A stretch of 64,000 bases of DNA, from contig JACQDM010000008.1 of NCBI GenBank assembly GCA_016201045.1, positions 620,001 to 684,000 of the forward strand. The letters are read 5' to 3'. Origin of the DNA: Afipia sp. Lineage in GTDB: Bacteria; Pseudomonadota; Alphaproteobacteria; Rhizobiales; Xanthobacteraceae. Positions within the stretch are counted from its first letter, which is position 1. Every line of letters starts with the position of its first letter. Made by a program: the position numbers and the translations under genes. Below, one piece after another: positions 17,513 through 26,662 of this stretch. The notes beneath the pieces are model-generated. The model had not been told where the DNA came from. It made no database searches and saw only the letters and a list, made by a program, of their open reading frames with translations.

Positions 17513-18310
17513 TTAAATCCGGCCGCGCAGCCGGGGCTCCTGCGGCGCGGTGACCCAGTCGGCGGTGGATGCGGACGCGCTCGCGCAACTGGCCCGTTTC
17601 AATTCGGCGCGGGCGAACAGTTCGGCGACCTTCGGGTCGTTGCCGGCCGACAGCAGCGTGAGCCGGTTCAGGCTGCAGGTCAGCGCCGCGCGCTGGGCGG
17701 CCGAATCGCCCTGACAGGCCCAGCCGCTGATGCGCAGTTTCGGCGTCTCGAATGCCTTCGCAAAGGCCATGCAGGCCGGTGCCTTCGTGGCTTCTCCGCC
17801 GAAACGCAGCAGCGCTACGGGCCCGAATTTGGTGTCGATCACGCCTGCGTTTTCCGCCTCGGCTGCATCGCGCAATCCCATGCGGAATGCGAGATCGGCG
17901 TCGGGTGCCGCGAATGCATCCACTTCGCTGCCGGGCCGATAAAGTTCGAGTTCGGACGTCGGCGCCTCCGACGCCGTCTGTGCCCAGCGCAGGATGTCTT
18001 TCCGCCCGCCATCGGGATGGCGGAGGATCTCGTAACCGTCTGTTCTATTGGTCAAATCGAGTTGGCTGATGGCGAACGCGGGATGTGGGCGGCTTGCCGT
18101 CGCCCATCCTGGCGCGGGAGGCGGTTCCACCGATGCGCGAACCGGCACAGACGAGAAGAAATCGGCGACGATTGCGGCCAGGACCGCAAGTCCGCACACA
18201 TATGCCAAAAGCCGGACAAACACGGCGCTGCATTCGTCGGCAAAACTGCGCAGCGCCGGGTGAAAACCCGTGCGGCCAAGGGCAGGTTGATCGAGAACGA
18301 CCGGGCTCAT
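17513..18310 (-). CDS. Membrane-anchored protein of unknown function
   Basis: 265-residue protein with one hydrophobic segment near residues 33-52 (LLAYVCGLAVLAAIVADFF) after a short cytosolic N-terminus, implying a periplasmic C-terminal domain. That domain has four cysteines (ACMAF, WACQG, LTCSL, ASCAS) that could form disulfides. No catalytic motif or named family is recognised. It is transcribed away from asd and shares the intergenic promoter region with it. Confidence 0.72.
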   Translation of the reverse strand: MSPVVLDQPALGRTGFHPALRSFADECSAVFVRLLAYVCGLAVLAAIVADFFSSVPVRASVEPPPAPGWATASRPHPAFAISQLDLTNRTDGYEILRHPDGGRKDILRWAQTASEAPTSELELYRPGSEVDAFAAPDADLAFRMGLRDAAEAENAGVIDTKFGPVALLRFGGEATKAPACMAFAKAFETPKLRISGWACQGDSAAQRAALTCSLNRLTLLSAGNDPKVAELFARAELKRASCASASASTADWVTAPQEPRLRGRI

Positions 18311-18494
18311 GCGCGAAATTTCACTTCTTGAAATCGGCCACGAATTTCCGCGTCAATTCCGCCTGCAGCCTTGAGGCGGGACACTGACGAAAATCCGCTT
18401 ATGCGTTGTATTTGGGCCGTTTTTCGCATAGAAGCGCCCCTCTTTCCTTTCCGCAGGGCTTGGCGGGGAGGCTTTTTGCTTCGGAGAGTGAACG

Positions 18495-19529
18495 ATGGGT
18501 TACAAGGTGGCGTGTGTGGGAGCGACCGGCAATGTGGGCCGGGAAATGCTCAACATCCTGAACGAGCGCGCGTTTCCGGCTGACGAGGTGGTGGCGTTGG
18601 CCTCCCGCCGCAGCCAGGGCGTGGAAGTCTCGTATGGCGACCGCACCCTGAAAGTGAAAGCTCTCGAGAATTACGATTTCAGCGACGTCGATATTTGCCT
18701 GATGTCGGCTGGCGGCGCGGTGTCGAAGGAATGGTCGCCGAGAATCGCGGCTGCGGGCGCCGTCGTGATCGATAACTCATCGGCATGGCGTTACGATTCC
18801 GACGTGCCGCTGATCGTACCGGAAGTGAACGCCGATGCTGTGAGTGGTTTCACCAAGCGCGGCATCATCGCAAATCCGAACTGTTCGACCGCCCAGCTCG
18901 TCGTGGCGTTGAAGCCGCTGCACGATGCGGCAACGATCAAGCGCGTCGTGGTCTCGACCTATCAGTCGGTGTCGGGTGCCGGCAAGGATGCGATGGACGA
19001 ATTATTCTCGCAGACCAAGGCCGTCTATACTAACAGTGAAATCGAGAACAAGAAATTTCCGAAGCGTATCGCCTTCAACGTGATCCCGCACATCGATGTG
19101 TTCATGGAGGACGGCTACACCAAGGAAGAGTGGAAGATGATGGCCGAGACCAAGAAGATTCTCGACCCGAAGATTTCGCTCGTCGCAACCTGCGTGCGCG
19201 TGCCGGTGTTCATCGGCCATTCGGAATCTGTGAACGTCGAATTCGAAAAGCCGATCTCGGTCGATGAAGCGCGAAACATTCTGCGCAATGCTCCGGGCTG
19301 CCTTGTTATCGACAAGCACGAGCCGGGCGGCTATGTCACGCCGTATGAATGCGCGGGCGAAGACGCCACCTATATCAGCCGCATCCGCGAGGACGCGACG
19401 GTCGAGAACGGTCTCGCGTTCTGGTGCGTGTCGGACAATCTGCGCAAGGGCGCGGCGTTGAATGCCATTCAGATCGCCGAGTGTCTGATCAATCGCAAGC
19501 TGATCAAGGCCAAGCAGAAAGCGGCCTAA
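18495..19529 (+). CDS. asd: Aspartate-semialdehyde dehydrogenase
   Basis: NADPH-dependent reduction of aspartyl phosphate to aspartate semialdehyde, the branch enzyme to lysine/DAP, threonine and methionine; cytosolic. 344 residues. Key features are the cofactor motif GATGNVG at 9-15, IDNSSAWRY near 92-100, the catalytic cysteine in NPNCSTAQ (C130), and the substrate-binding R/E/H region in RVPVFIGHSESV. A GGAGAG ribosome-binding site precedes the ATG. dapF, a later step of the DAP branch, is also in the window at 33427. Confidence 0.96.
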   Translation: MGYKVACVGATGNVGREMLNILNERAFPADEVVALASRRSQGVEVSYGDRTLKVKALENYDFSDVDICLMSAGGAVSKEWSPRIAAAGAVVIDNSSAWRYDSDVPLIVPEVNADAVSGFTKRGIIANPNCSTAQLVVALKPLHDAATIKRVVVSTYQSVSGAGKDAMDELFSQTKAVYTNSEIENKKFPKRIAFNVIPHIDVFMEDGYTKEEWKMMAETKKILDPKISLVATCVRVPVFIGHSESVNVEFEKPISVDEARNILRNAPGCLVIDKHEPGGYVTPYECAGEDATYISRIREDATVENGLAFWCVSDNLRKGAALNAIQIAECLINRKLIKAKQKAA

Positions 19530-19548
19530 GAAGGCTATCGAGCGCGGA

Positions 19549-20121
19549 ATGGCGAAAAAGCCGTCACAATCGGAAGCGCCGGACTATCAGGCCAATCCGT
19601 CATTGAAGCGGGCGGAGGTAGCGCTCGAAACAGTGCTATTCAACAGCCGCTGGCTGATGGCGCCGTTTTATCTCGGCCTCGTCATCAGTCTTGCGGTGCT
19701 GCTTTATAAATTTGTTCTGTTGCTGATCGAATTCATTCTGCATGCGCCGGCGGCGAAAGAGTCCGACATCATTCTCGGCGTGTTGTCGCTGATCGATGTG
19801 TCGCTCACCGGCAATCTCATTCTGATCGTCGTATTCTCCGGCTACGAGAACTTTGTCTCGCGCATCGATCCGGCGGGCCATCCGGATTGGCCTGAGTGGA
19901 TGACCAAGGTCGATTTCGCCGGATTGAAGCAGAAGCTGCTGGCTTCGATCGTTGCGATCTCGGCCATTCAGGTGCTCAAAGCCTTCATGAATATCGACGC
20001 GACGTTCGATTCAGCGAAACTTGCGTGGCTTGCCGGAATTCATGTCGTCTTCGTTCTGTCGACAGTGGTGATCGCTTTCTCAGACCGTCTTTCGGCGCAC
20101 GGTAACAAAGACGTGCATTAA
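19549..20121 (+). CDS. YqhA family (UPF0114) membrane protein
   Basis: 190-residue inner-membrane protein of the YqhA/UPF0114 group. Four hydrophobic segments are visible, together with the family motifs LFNSRWLMAPFYLGL, SLIDVSLTGNLILIVVFSGYENFVS and IDPAGHPDWPEWM. The function of the family is not established. It starts 19 bp after asd and is probably co-transcribed with it. Its stop codon overlaps the stop of the convergent carbonic anhydrase gene in the shared tetranucleotide TTAA. Confidence 0.85.
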   Translation: MAKKPSQSEAPDYQANPSLKRAEVALETVLFNSRWLMAPFYLGLVISLAVLLYKFVLLLIEFILHAPAAKESDIILGVLSLIDVSLTGNLILIVVFSGYENFVSRIDPAGHPDWPEWMTKVDFAGLKQKLLASIVAISAIQVLKAFMNIDATFDSAKLAWLAGIHVVFVLSTVVIAFSDRLSAHGNKDVH

Positions 20122-20771
20122 GCGACGAGTGTGCCATCGTTCACGCGGCGAAATTCTTTCGTGTCATCGTCGAGCACCGCCAGCGACCCTTCGGCGACTC
20201 CGAAATAGGCGCCGTGCAAATTCAATTTTCCGCGCCCGACGAGAATGTTGACGCATGGAAACGTCATCAGATTTTCGAGGCTGCGCAAAACCGCCGCCTT
20301 CTCAATGCGCGTTACGAAGTGCTGCATGGTCTCTTTTTCGCGCTGCTCGACGATCTCGCCCGGTTTGACGAACAGCGACATCCAGCGGCCGATGAAATCG
20401 CCTGGCGACAAAGGCGCGGCCTTGTCGATGAAAGCGCGGACGCCGCCGCATTGCGCGTGCCCCAATACCACAATGTGTTTCACCCGAAGGACCTGCACCG
20501 CGAATTCAAGCGCCGCCGACACGCCGTGCGCATTGCCGTCAGGCTGATAAGGCGGCACGAGGTTGGCGACATTGCGCACGACGAACAATTCGCCGGGACC
20601 GGCGTCGAAAATCACTTCGGGGGACACGCGGGAATCGCAGCATCCGATCACCATTGTTTCCGGCGACTGGCCGACGCACGATAATTCCCGATACCGAGCC
20701 TGTTCGGTCGGCAGCCGCTGAGTGGCAAAGGTGTGATATCCGTCGAGAAGTTGCCGAGGAAACGGGGTCAT
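20118..20771 (-). CDS. Beta-class carbonic anhydrase
   Basis: Zn enzyme interconverting CO2 and bicarbonate; cytosolic. 217 residues from the ATG (a TTG four codons upstream is possible). Zn ligands are the first cysteine of CCDSRV (C44), H105 and C108 (GHAQCGG). The Asp-Arg dyad (D46, R48) gates the active site. RNVANLVPPY and the HGVSAALEFAV helix are family-typical. Bicarbonate supply for carboxylases is the usual housekeeping role. Confidence 0.93.
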   Translation of the reverse strand: MTPFPRQLLDGYHTFATQRLPTEQARYRELSCVGQSPETMVIGCCDSRVSPEVIFDAGPGELFVVRNVANLVPPYQPDGNAHGVSAALEFAVQVLRVKHIVVLGHAQCGGVRAFIDKAAPLSPGDFIGRWMSLFVKPGEIVEQREKETMQHFVTRIEKAAVLRSLENLMTFPCVNILVGRGKLNLHGAYFGVAEGSLAVLDDDTKEFRRVNDGTLVA

Positions 20772-20887
20772 TGGGCCTCGCAAAACGATGACGAGTGGCT
20801 ATCCTAGCTGCGGTTCAGGGACAAGCCTTAATGGCCGCGTCGCCGAAATGCCAAGCTGCAACGCGCCGACTTTTTTAGGAATTTATC

Positions 20888-21769
20888 ATGATCCGTCCGC
20901 GCCGCAGCGTTCTGTTTATGCCGGGTTCCAACGCGCGTGCGTTGGAGAAAGCACGCAATCTTCCTGCGGACGGTATCATTCTCGACCTAGAAGATTCGGT
21001 GGCGCCTGACTCCAAGCCGCTGGCTCGCGACCAGATTGCGCAGGCTGTTGCAGCCAAAGGTTTCGGCAAACGGGAAATTATTATTCGCACAAACAATCTC
21101 GAATCGCCTTGGTGGGCAGACGATATGGCGATGGCCGCAAAAGCTCAGCCTGACGGGGTTCTGGTCCCGAAGATTTCTGGACCTGACGACATTCAGAAGA
21201 TCGAAGCAAAGCTATCTTCGTTGAAGGCGGACCTGGCGATCCGCGTGTGGGCCATGATCGAAACGCCGATCGGCGTACTTTGCGCACAGGAGATCGCCGC
21301 GCGAGCGAGCGATACAAAAGCGAGATTGGCAGGCTTCATCATGGGCCCGAACGACATCGCGCGCGAGACGCGCATGCGGATGCTGCCCGGACGCGCAGCG
21401 ATGTTGCCGCTATTCACGCATTGCATTCTAGCGGCGCGCGCCTATGGCCTCGAAATTCTCGACGGCCCTTACAACGACATCAATGACGTTGCCGGGTTTT
21501 CAAAAGAATGCGCGCAGGGCCGCGACATGGGGTTCGACGGCAAGACGCTGATTCATCCGGGGCAGATTGACGCTGCGAATGCGGCCTACACGCCGTCGCC
21601 GGATGAGATCGCGCGTGCTCGCAAGATTGCTACGGCTTTTGATACGCCGGAGAACGTGGGCAAGGGCGTTGTGCAACTGGAAGGTCAGATGGTCGAGCGG
21701 CTTCACGTCGAAATCGCAAAGCGCACCATCCAGATCGCAGACGCTATCGCTGCGATGAAGGCGGGTTAG
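20888..21769 (+). CDS. CitE-like CoA-ester lyase (HpcH/HpaI aldolase family)
   Basis: 293-residue TIM-barrel enzyme of the citrate-lyase-beta/malyl-CoA-lyase group. RRSVLFMPGSNARALEKA opens the protein; DGIILDLEDSVAPDSK gives the metal-binding region. AMIETPIGVLCA carries the active-site glutamate and MGPNDIARETR the conserved loop. FDGKTLIHPGQID near the C-terminus binds the CoA side. No CitD or CitF gene is nearby, so a stand-alone malyl-CoA, citramalyl-CoA or similar lyase/thioesterase is more likely than citrate lyase. The exact substrate cannot be read. Confidence 0.87.
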   Translation: MIRPRRSVLFMPGSNARALEKARNLPADGIILDLEDSVAPDSKPLARDQIAQAVAAKGFGKREIIIRTNNLESPWWADDMAMAAKAQPDGVLVPKISGPDDIQKIEAKLSSLKADLAIRVWAMIETPIGVLCAQEIAARASDTKARLAGFIMGPNDIARETRMRMLPGRAAMLPLFTHCILAARAYGLEILDGPYNDINDVAGFSKECAQGRDMGFDGKTLIHPGQIDAANAAYTPSPDEIARARKIATAFDTPENVGKGVVQLEGQMVERLHVEIAKRTIQIADAIAAMKAG

Positions 21770-21783
21770 CTTAAACCCTTGTC

Positions 21784-22389
21784 TCATAGCCAAGGGCGTT
21801 CGGCTCTTTCCTTTGCCTCAAAGACGTCGATCGATTTGCCCTTCTCCATCGTCAGCCCGATGTCATCGAGGCCGTTGATCAAACAGTGTTTGCGGAACGG
21901 ATCGATCTCGAACTTGATCGTGCCTCCGTCGGGCCCGCGAATTTCCTGCTTCCCGAGATCGATGGTCAGCGTCGCATTCGACCCGCGGTCGGCATCGTCG
22001 AACAATTTGTCGAGATCGCTCTGCGAGACGCGGATCGGCAACATGCCGTTCTTGAAACAGTTGTTGTAGAAAATGTCGCCGAACGACGTCGAGATGATGC
22101 ACTTGATTCCGAAGTCGGCGAGCGCCCACGGCGCGTGTTCGCGGCTCGACCCGCAGCCGAAATTGTCGCCGGCGACGAGAATTTTCGCTTTGCGATAGGC
22201 GGACTTGTTGAGAACGAAATCCGGGTTCTCGCTACCGTCGTCCTTGTAGCGTTGCTCCGAGAACAGGCCCTTGCCGAGGCCTGTGCGCTTGATGGTTTTC
22301 AGATACTGCTTTGGGATGATCATGTCGGTATCGACATTGATGATCTTCAGCGGGGCGGCGACCCCTTCCAGCGTCGTAAATTTATCCAT
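21784..22389 (-). CDS. leuD: 3-isopropylmalate dehydratase small subunit
   Basis: Swivel-domain subunit of isopropylmalate isomerase, pairing with LeuC to convert 2- to 3-isopropylmalate. 201 residues, the usual length. Diagnostic motifs are [13 protein letters not shown] near 20-32 and the swivel loop [17 protein letters not shown], followed by [16 protein letters not shown]. The gene is separated from leuC by a zincin gene and a cluster of secreted-protein genes on the opposite strand, so the two subunits are not co-transcribed here. Confidence 0.96.
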   Translation of the reverse strand: MDKFTTLEGVAAPLKIINVDTDMIIPKQYLKTIKRTGLGKGLFSEQRYKDDGSENPDFVLNKSAYRKAKILVAGDNFGCGSSREHAPWALADFGIKCIISTSFGDIFYNNCFKNGMLPIRVSQSDLDKLFDDADRGSNATLTIDLGKQEIRGPDGGTIKFEIDPFRKHCLINGLDDIGLTMEKGKSIDVFEAKERAERPWL

Positions 22390-22471
22390 CGTGATGTTCC
22401 GTTCGCGGCCATGAGCCTGAATGGCGGGTTCTTATCGCGATCGGCGGCGAACGCAAAGCCCCAATTCACAC

Positions 22472-22870
22472 TCAAGGAACGGTTGCCTCAATCGCTTCCA
22501 TATCATCATCCGACAACCCGAAATGATGGCCTATTTCATGGACCAGAACGTGGGTGACGACATGTTCGAGCGTTTCGTCGTTTTCCGCCCAGTAATCCAG
22601 GATAGGTCGCCGATAGAGCCAGATCATGTTCGGCATTGGCGCAATGTCGTCGTTGCTCCGAAACGGCAGGCCGACACCTTGAAATAACCCGAGCAGATCG
22701 AATTCGCTTTCGGCATTCATGGTTGTCAGAACTTCGTCGGACGGAAATTCCTCGACATGAAAGATGAGGCCGTCGCACAAATCGCGAAAATGTGCCGGCA
22801 GCGTCGCGAACGCCTCGCGGGCAATGACCTCGACATCATCGAGTGAAGGCGATTTCGAAAATCTTGTCAT
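22472..22870 (-). CDS. Minimal metallopeptidase (zincin-like, DUF1025/MPN-type HExxH protein)
   Basis: 132-residue cytosolic protein of the small zincin family. The zinc motif HEIGHHFGLSDDDME near 111-125 is complete, with the downstream acidic ligand. FPSDEVL and LLGLFQGVGLPFRS are typical of the family, as is IWLYRRPILDYWA. No signal peptide. These one-domain zincins are widespread but their substrates are unknown. ATG was chosen over a TTG two codons upstream. Confidence 0.87.
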   Translation of the reverse strand: MTRFSKSPSLDDVEVIAREAFATLPAHFRDLCDGLIFHVEEFPSDEVLTTMNAESEFDLLGLFQGVGLPFRSNDDIAPMPNMIWLYRRPILDYWAENDETLEHVVTHVLVHEIGHHFGLSDDDMEAIEATVP

Positions 22871-22994
22871 TGGCAATGTTTAAGCGGGCTTGCGCTTTCG
22901 GCCAAGCGCCCGATTGCTCGATCCCATGTTGACGACAACCCGGCAATCGGAGACCTTCTCTTTAAATCGGGGCAGGCGCCAAGGATCACAGTCG

Positions 22995-23306
22995 ATGGCA
23001 AAATTGGTTTCGATAATGGGGGTTCTCGCCGCCTGCTCAGCGGTGGCCTTTGTCACCGTTGCACATGCGACCAACGACCGGGTGGTTAATGGCGCGGACC
23101 AGTCGGTGGTATCGGAGCGCCACGCGGCGATCGAGGAATTTTCCGCACAAAGCCGCCGCGTCTATCGTGCACCACGCCGCGTCCGCATTTACGGTGCGCA
23201 GCTCAGCCCCAACGCCGTGCGCGTCTGCAATGCCTACTACGTGCCGGAATACCGTCCGAGCGGCACTGTGATCGTGCCACGGATGAATTGTTACTGGCGC
23301 GGCTGA
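22995..23306 (+). CDS. Small exported protein of unknown function
   Basis: 103-residue protein with a signal peptide (LVSIMGVLAACSAVAFVTVAHA) and a basic, Tyr/Arg-rich mature region ending in IVPRMNCYWRG. The ATG follows AAGGA by a suitable distance; an upstream in-frame extension looks non-coding. No named domain. It is the first of a run of four secreted small proteins on this strand. Confidence 0.75.
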   Translation: MAKLVSIMGVLAACSAVAFVTVAHATNDRVVNGADQSVVSERHAAIEEFSAQSRRVYRAPRRVRIYGAQLSPNAVRVCNAYYVPEYRPSGTVIVPRMNCYWRG

Positions 23307-23378
23307 TCCGCTTTCCCAAAATCTGGCTTCTGTTCTTCTCGGCGACAACACACGCCGGTGTCCGCGTGCATCGCAAGA

Positions 23379-23404
23379 TGAACGATCCTGACGGAGCGTT
23401 CATA
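23379..23404 (+). other. Short hairpin in the gap before the secreted-protein cluster
   Basis: ATGAACG and CGTTCAT form 7-bp arms around a 12-nt loop in the 211-bp gap that should hold the promoter of the next gene. No T-run follows. It could be an operator-like dyad or a chance palindrome. Confidence 0.25.
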
Positions 23405-23517
23405 ATTGCGGCTCGCACATTCACATCGCGTTCAGATCGCGGCTGCCAAAATTTGAAATATGGAACAGAGCGCCTTCGAGACTGTTTGACACTGACTGAT
23501 CATCGGAGACAGGATTC

Positions 23518-23760
23518 ATGAATATCAAGAAAGCACTTGGCCTCGCCGCCGTCGCTGGATTCATCGCCGCCACTGCGCCAGTTGGGCAAGCGAACGCAGT
23601 ATCGCTCGGCAGTCCGGTCGCGGCTGTCGCTGCCACAGGCGTATCGGGAAATATCACTACAGAAGTACGCTGGCGCCGCCACTATGGTTGGCGCGGTCAT
23701 CGTGGCTGGCATCGTCACTACGGTTGGCGTCATCGCTGGCACCACCGTCGCCGTTGGTAA
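23518..23760 (+). CDS. Small secreted His/Arg/Trp-rich protein
   Basis: 80-residue protein. A signal peptide (ALGLAAVAGFIAATAPVGQANA) precedes a short polar stretch ending TTEVRWRR, then a basic tail of alternating His, Trp, Arg and Gly (YGWRGHRGWHRHYGWRHRW). The GGAGACAGGA region upstream gives a ribosome-binding site. The TTEVR segment is shared with the next gene, so the two are likely duplicates that diverged in the tail. Metal or polyanion binding is possible from the His/Arg content but unproven. Confidence 0.75.
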   Translation: MNIKKALGLAAVAGFIAATAPVGQANAVSLGSPVAAVAATGVSGNITTEVRWRRHYGWRGHRGWHRHYGWRHRWHHRRRW

Positions 23761-24126
23761 ATGGATCGCGGAGTTGCACTCATGAACAGATTGCTCGGAT
23801 GTGTTGCCGTCGCAGTGTTGCTCTTCGCCGGCTTGCCGGTGGATCGAGCGCAATCGCTAACATTGAGTAATCCCGGCATCGCTGGCTCGGCGAAATATGC
23901 TTCCGAAGGGATGACAACCGAAGTGCGCGGAGGTCACGGTGGTGGCCATCGGGGCGGCGGGGGTCGTCACTTCGGAGGTGGCCGGCATTTCGGGGGCGGC
24001 TATCGTCACTTCGGCTACCGACACAGGTATTTCGGACCGCGCTATTATTACGCGCCCCGCCGTTGCCGCATCGTAATGACATATTACGGGCCGCGTAGAG
24101 TGTGCCGTCCGTGGCGATATTGGTAG
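23761..24126 (+). CDS. Secreted Gly/His/Tyr/Arg-rich protein
   Basis: 121 residues (114 if the ATG at 23782 is used). The ATG follows directly on the stop codon of the previous gene with no gap, so translation is probably coupled. After the signal peptide comes a segment ending GMTTEVRGG, related to the TTEVR of the upstream protein. A Gly/His block (GGHRGGGGRHFGGGRHFGGG) is followed by a Tyr/Arg block with two cysteines (RRCRIVM, RRVCRPW). Function unknown; a cell-envelope or extracellular matrix role is conceivable. Confidence 0.75.
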   Translation: MDRGVALMNRLLGCVAVAVLLFAGLPVDRAQSLTLSNPGIAGSAKYASEGMTTEVRGGHGGGHRGGGGRHFGGGRHFGGGYRHFGYRHRYFGPRYYYAPRRCRIVMTYYGPRRVCRPWRYW

Positions 24127-24288
24127 GCGTGAAGCGGCTGCGGCTTGCTGCCGCACCAAAGTCCGAATAGCCTTCTAAAGAGGCCTTGCCGCTCGAAGGT
24201 TGCTGATGGACGGTGAACCTTGAGCGAAACGGAAGTTACCAACCAATGTTATGTTTCATTGTGTGAGAAAGACCGGAGGAGGATAACT

Positions 24289-24582
24289 ATGAAGAAGATT
24301 CTTGCGGCTGCGACGTTCGCCGTCGCTCTTTCGCTGACCGGATTGGTGTCCGCCACGCCTGCAAGCGCCGCGCCGCCGACGGCTACTGTCTCGCCTGGCT
24401 ACGACGCTCGCCTCGCTGCCAGCCAGTCCACCGACATCAGTGCGCGCCGCTACTATCGCCGCTACGGATATTATCGTCCGTACTATCGCCCGTATTACCG
24501 TCCTTATTATCGGCCCTACTACAATCCCTATCCTTACTATGGATACGGATATCGTCGGCCAGGCCTCTATTTCAGCTTCTAA
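24289..24582 (+). CDS. Secreted Tyr/Pro/Arg repeat protein
   Basis: 97-residue protein with a signal peptide (LAAATFAVALSLTGLVSATPASA) and a mature part dominated by RPYY units, four in tandem, then NPYPYYGYGYRRPG. The ribosome-binding site GAGGAGGATAACT is strong. The frame can be extended 23 codons upstream, but that part lacks coding character. A bidirectional terminator follows 18 bp after the stop. No enzymatic motif; the repeat suggests a structural or binding protein. Confidence 0.78.
   Translation: MKKILAAATFAVALSLTGLVSATPASAAPPTATVSPGYDARLAASQSTDISARRYYRRYGYYRPYYRPYYRPYYRPYYNPYPYYGYGYRRPGLYFSF
24475..24522 (+). repeat. Four tandem 12-nt units encoding RPYY
   Basis: The four units code for the same RPYY tetrapeptide but use different synonymous codons in each copy (for example cgt ccg tac tat versus cgg ccc tac tac). 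Confidence 0.85.
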
Positions 24583-24600
24583 TAAGGCGGATACGAAAGA

Positions 24601-24625
24601 AAAAGGCGCCCGCGGGGCGCCTTTT
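24601..24625. terminator. Bidirectional intrinsic terminator between secreted-protein gene and leuC
   Basis: AAAAGGCGCCC-GCG-GGGCGCCTTTT is an 11-bp perfect stem with a 3-nt loop. Runs of T follow on both strands, so it can end both convergent transcripts. Confidence 0.92.
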
Positions 24626-24650
24626 GTTTTTGGATCGAGCACATCCGCAA

Positions 24651-26063
24651 TTAAGTCGTGTGCCATTCACGAACATCGACGAAGTGACCGGCAATCGCGG
24701 CCGCTGCCGCCATCGCCGGGGACACGAGATGCGTTCGTCCTTTGAAGCCCTGACGTCCCTCGAAATTGCGGTTCGACGTCGATGCGCAGCGCTCTTCCGG
24801 CGACAGCTTGTCGGGGTTCATCGCAAGACACATCGAGCAGCCGGGCTCGCGCCATTCGAATCCCGCTTTCTTGAAAATTTTATCAAGTCCTTCCGCTTCG
24901 GCCTGCTCCTTTACGAGACCGGAGCCGGGAACGATCATTGCGTTGAGATTCGCGTTGACCGTGTGACCGGCAACAACTTTGGCGACGGCGCGCAGATCTT
25001 CGATACGTCCGTTCGTGCATGAGCCAATGAAGATACGGTCGAGCTTGATATCGGTGATTTTGGTGCCTGCCTTCAGTCCCATATAGTCGAGCGCGCGCTG
25101 CTTGGAGACGCGCTTGGCTTCGTCGGCAATTTTCGCTGGATCCGGGACGATACCCGAGATCGAAACGACATCTTCAGGCGACGTGCCCCATGTGACAATC
25201 GGAGGCAGCTTCGCCGCGTCGAGTTTGATTTCATGATCGAAATGCGCGCCGTCGTCGGTACGCAGCGTCTGCCAGTATTTGAGCGCCTTGTCCCAATCGG
25301 CACCCTTCGGCGACATCGGACGGCCCTTCAAGAATTCGTAAGCCTTTTCGTCGGGGGCAACGAGCCCGGCGCGTGCGCCGCCTTCGATCGACATGTTGCA
25401 GACCGTCATGCGGCCTTCCATCGTCAGATCGCGAATGGCCTGCCCTGCGTATTCGAGCACATAACCCGTGCCGCCCGCCGTTCCGATTTCGCCGATAATG
25501 GCGAGGATGATGTCCTTCGCAGTCACGCCGTCCGGCAATGCGCCATCGACGGTCGCACGCATGTTTTTTGCTTTCTTCTGGATCAGCGTCTGCGTTGCCA
25601 GCACATGTTCGACTTCGGAAGTGCCGATGCCGTGCGCGAGCGCGCCGAATGCACCGTGCGTCGATGTGTGGCTGTCGCCGCACACGATCGTGGAGCCGGG
25701 CAGCGTGAAGCCCTGCTCGGGGCCGATGACATGCACGATACCCTGACGTTTGTCGTATTCGTTGAAATACTCGACGCCGAATTCCTTTGCATTCTCGGCG
25801 AGCGCTGCGATCTGCTCGGCGCTTTCCGGATCGGGATTGGGCTTCGAGCGATCCGTGGTCGGTACATTGTGATCGACGACGGCGAGGGTCTTTTTCGGCG
25901 CACGTACCTTACGACCTGAAGTGCGCAATCCCTCAAATGCCTGCGGTGAGGTCACCTCGTGGACGAGATGCCGGTCGATATACAAGAGACACGTGCCGTC
26001 ATCGGCTTCGTGCACCAGATGATCGTTCCAGATTTTGTCGTAGAGCGTCGTCGGCTTCGCCAT
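24651..26063 (-). CDS. leuC: 3-isopropylmalate dehydratase large subunit
   Basis: Catalytic [4Fe-4S] subunit of isopropylmalate isomerase in leucine biosynthesis. 470 residues from ATG ([17 protein letters not shown]), the usual length. The family blocks [46 protein letters not shown] and [13 protein letters not shown] are present, supplying the three cluster cysteines. An upstream in-frame ATG ten codons earlier lacks support. Its partner leuD is 2.3 kb away on the same strand. Confidence 0.97.
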   Translation of the reverse strand: MAKPTTLYDKIWNDHLVHEADDGTCLLYIDRHLVHEVTSPQAFEGLRTSGRKVRAPKKTLAVVDHNVPTTDRSKPNPDPESAEQIAALAENAKEFGVEYFNEYDKRQGIVHVIGPEQGFTLPGSTIVCGDSHTSTHGAFGALAHGIGTSEVEHVLATQTLIQKKAKNMRATVDGALPDGVTAKDIILAIIGEIGTAGGTGYVLEYAGQAIRDLTMEGRMTVCNMSIEGGARAGLVAPDEKAYEFLKGRPMSPKGADWDKALKYWQTLRTDDGAHFDHEIKLDAAKLPPIVTWGTSPEDVVSISGIVPDPAKIADEAKRVSKQRALDYMGLKAGTKITDIKLDRIFIGSCTNGRIEDLRAVAKVVAGHTVNANLNAMIVPGSGLVKEQAEAEGLDKIFKKAGFEWREPGCSMCLAMNPDKLSPEERCASTSNRNFEGRQGFKGRTHLVSPAMAAAAAIAGHFVDVREWHTT

Positions 26064-26190
26064 TTTTCGTCGTCCGGATGATGGATGCGGCATCTGTTGC
26101 AGACGCCGGTCAGATTTGCGGGCTTTTTACTCGCTTAAACCCAAAGGGGAAAGTATCTTGAGGACTTAATAGCTTAGGCAAGGTTTTGCT

Positions 26191-26610
26191 ATGTCCTCAC
26201 GCCCGCCGGTCGCCCCCTATCTCACGGTTTCGCCGGCAGCAGGAGCGGTGGCGTTCTACACGGCCGCCTTCGATGCAAAGCAGAAGGCACTAATGCCTGC
26301 TTTGGACGGACTACGCATCATGCATTGCGAACTTGAAATCAATGGCGGCTCGGTTTTTCTGTCGGACGCATTTCTCGAATTCGGTAAAGCGCGGAGCCCG
26401 ATGCCGGGCGAACCTGTCACGATGTCGGTCAGCCTCGAATTTGCGATGGCGCAGGAAGTGGACGACACGTTCGCGCGTGCGACGAAACTTGGCGCTACGG
26501 GCGAAGTCACGCCGACACACTCGTTCTGGGGAACCCGCACCGCTATTCTTCGCGATCCGTTCGGTCATCGCTGGATCATGAACGCGCCATTGACGCGCGA
26601 CGACAAATGA
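26191..26610 (+). CDS. VOC family (glyoxalase/PhnB-like) protein
   Basis: 139-residue cytosolic protein of the vicinal oxygen chelate superfamily. It begins VAPYLTVSPAAGAVAFYTAAF, the PhnB-like opening. It has the beta-alpha-beta-beta-beta repeat with FLSDAF and ends with LRDPFGHRWIMN, the classical VOC C-terminus. It is probably a small metal-binding enzyme or a binding protein; the substrate is unknown. It is divergent from leuC. Confidence 0.85.
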   Translation: MSSRPPVAPYLTVSPAAGAVAFYTAAFDAKQKALMPALDGLRIMHCELEINGGSVFLSDAFLEFGKARSPMPGEPVTMSVSLEFAMAQEVDDTFARATKLGATGEVTPTHSFWGTRTAILRDPFGHRWIMNAPLTRDDK

Positions 26611-26611
26611 A

Positions 26612-26638
26612 AAAAGCGCGGCATCGAGCCGCGCTTTT
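26612..26638. terminator. Bidirectional intrinsic terminator between the VOC gene and rplS
   Basis: AAAAGCGCGGC / GCCGCGCTTTT is an 11-bp stem with a 5-nt loop, starting 2 bp after the VOC stop codon and 25 bp after the rplS stop on the other strand. It can end both transcripts. Confidence 0.92.
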
Positions 26639-26662
26639 CACATGAAACAAGTCAGCTGAGGA

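Noticed and set aside
20888-21769. Citrate lyase beta subunit proper
   Set aside because: No citD, citF or citC gene nearby; stand-alone CitE-like enzymes of this size usually act on malyl- or citramalyl-CoA-type esters.
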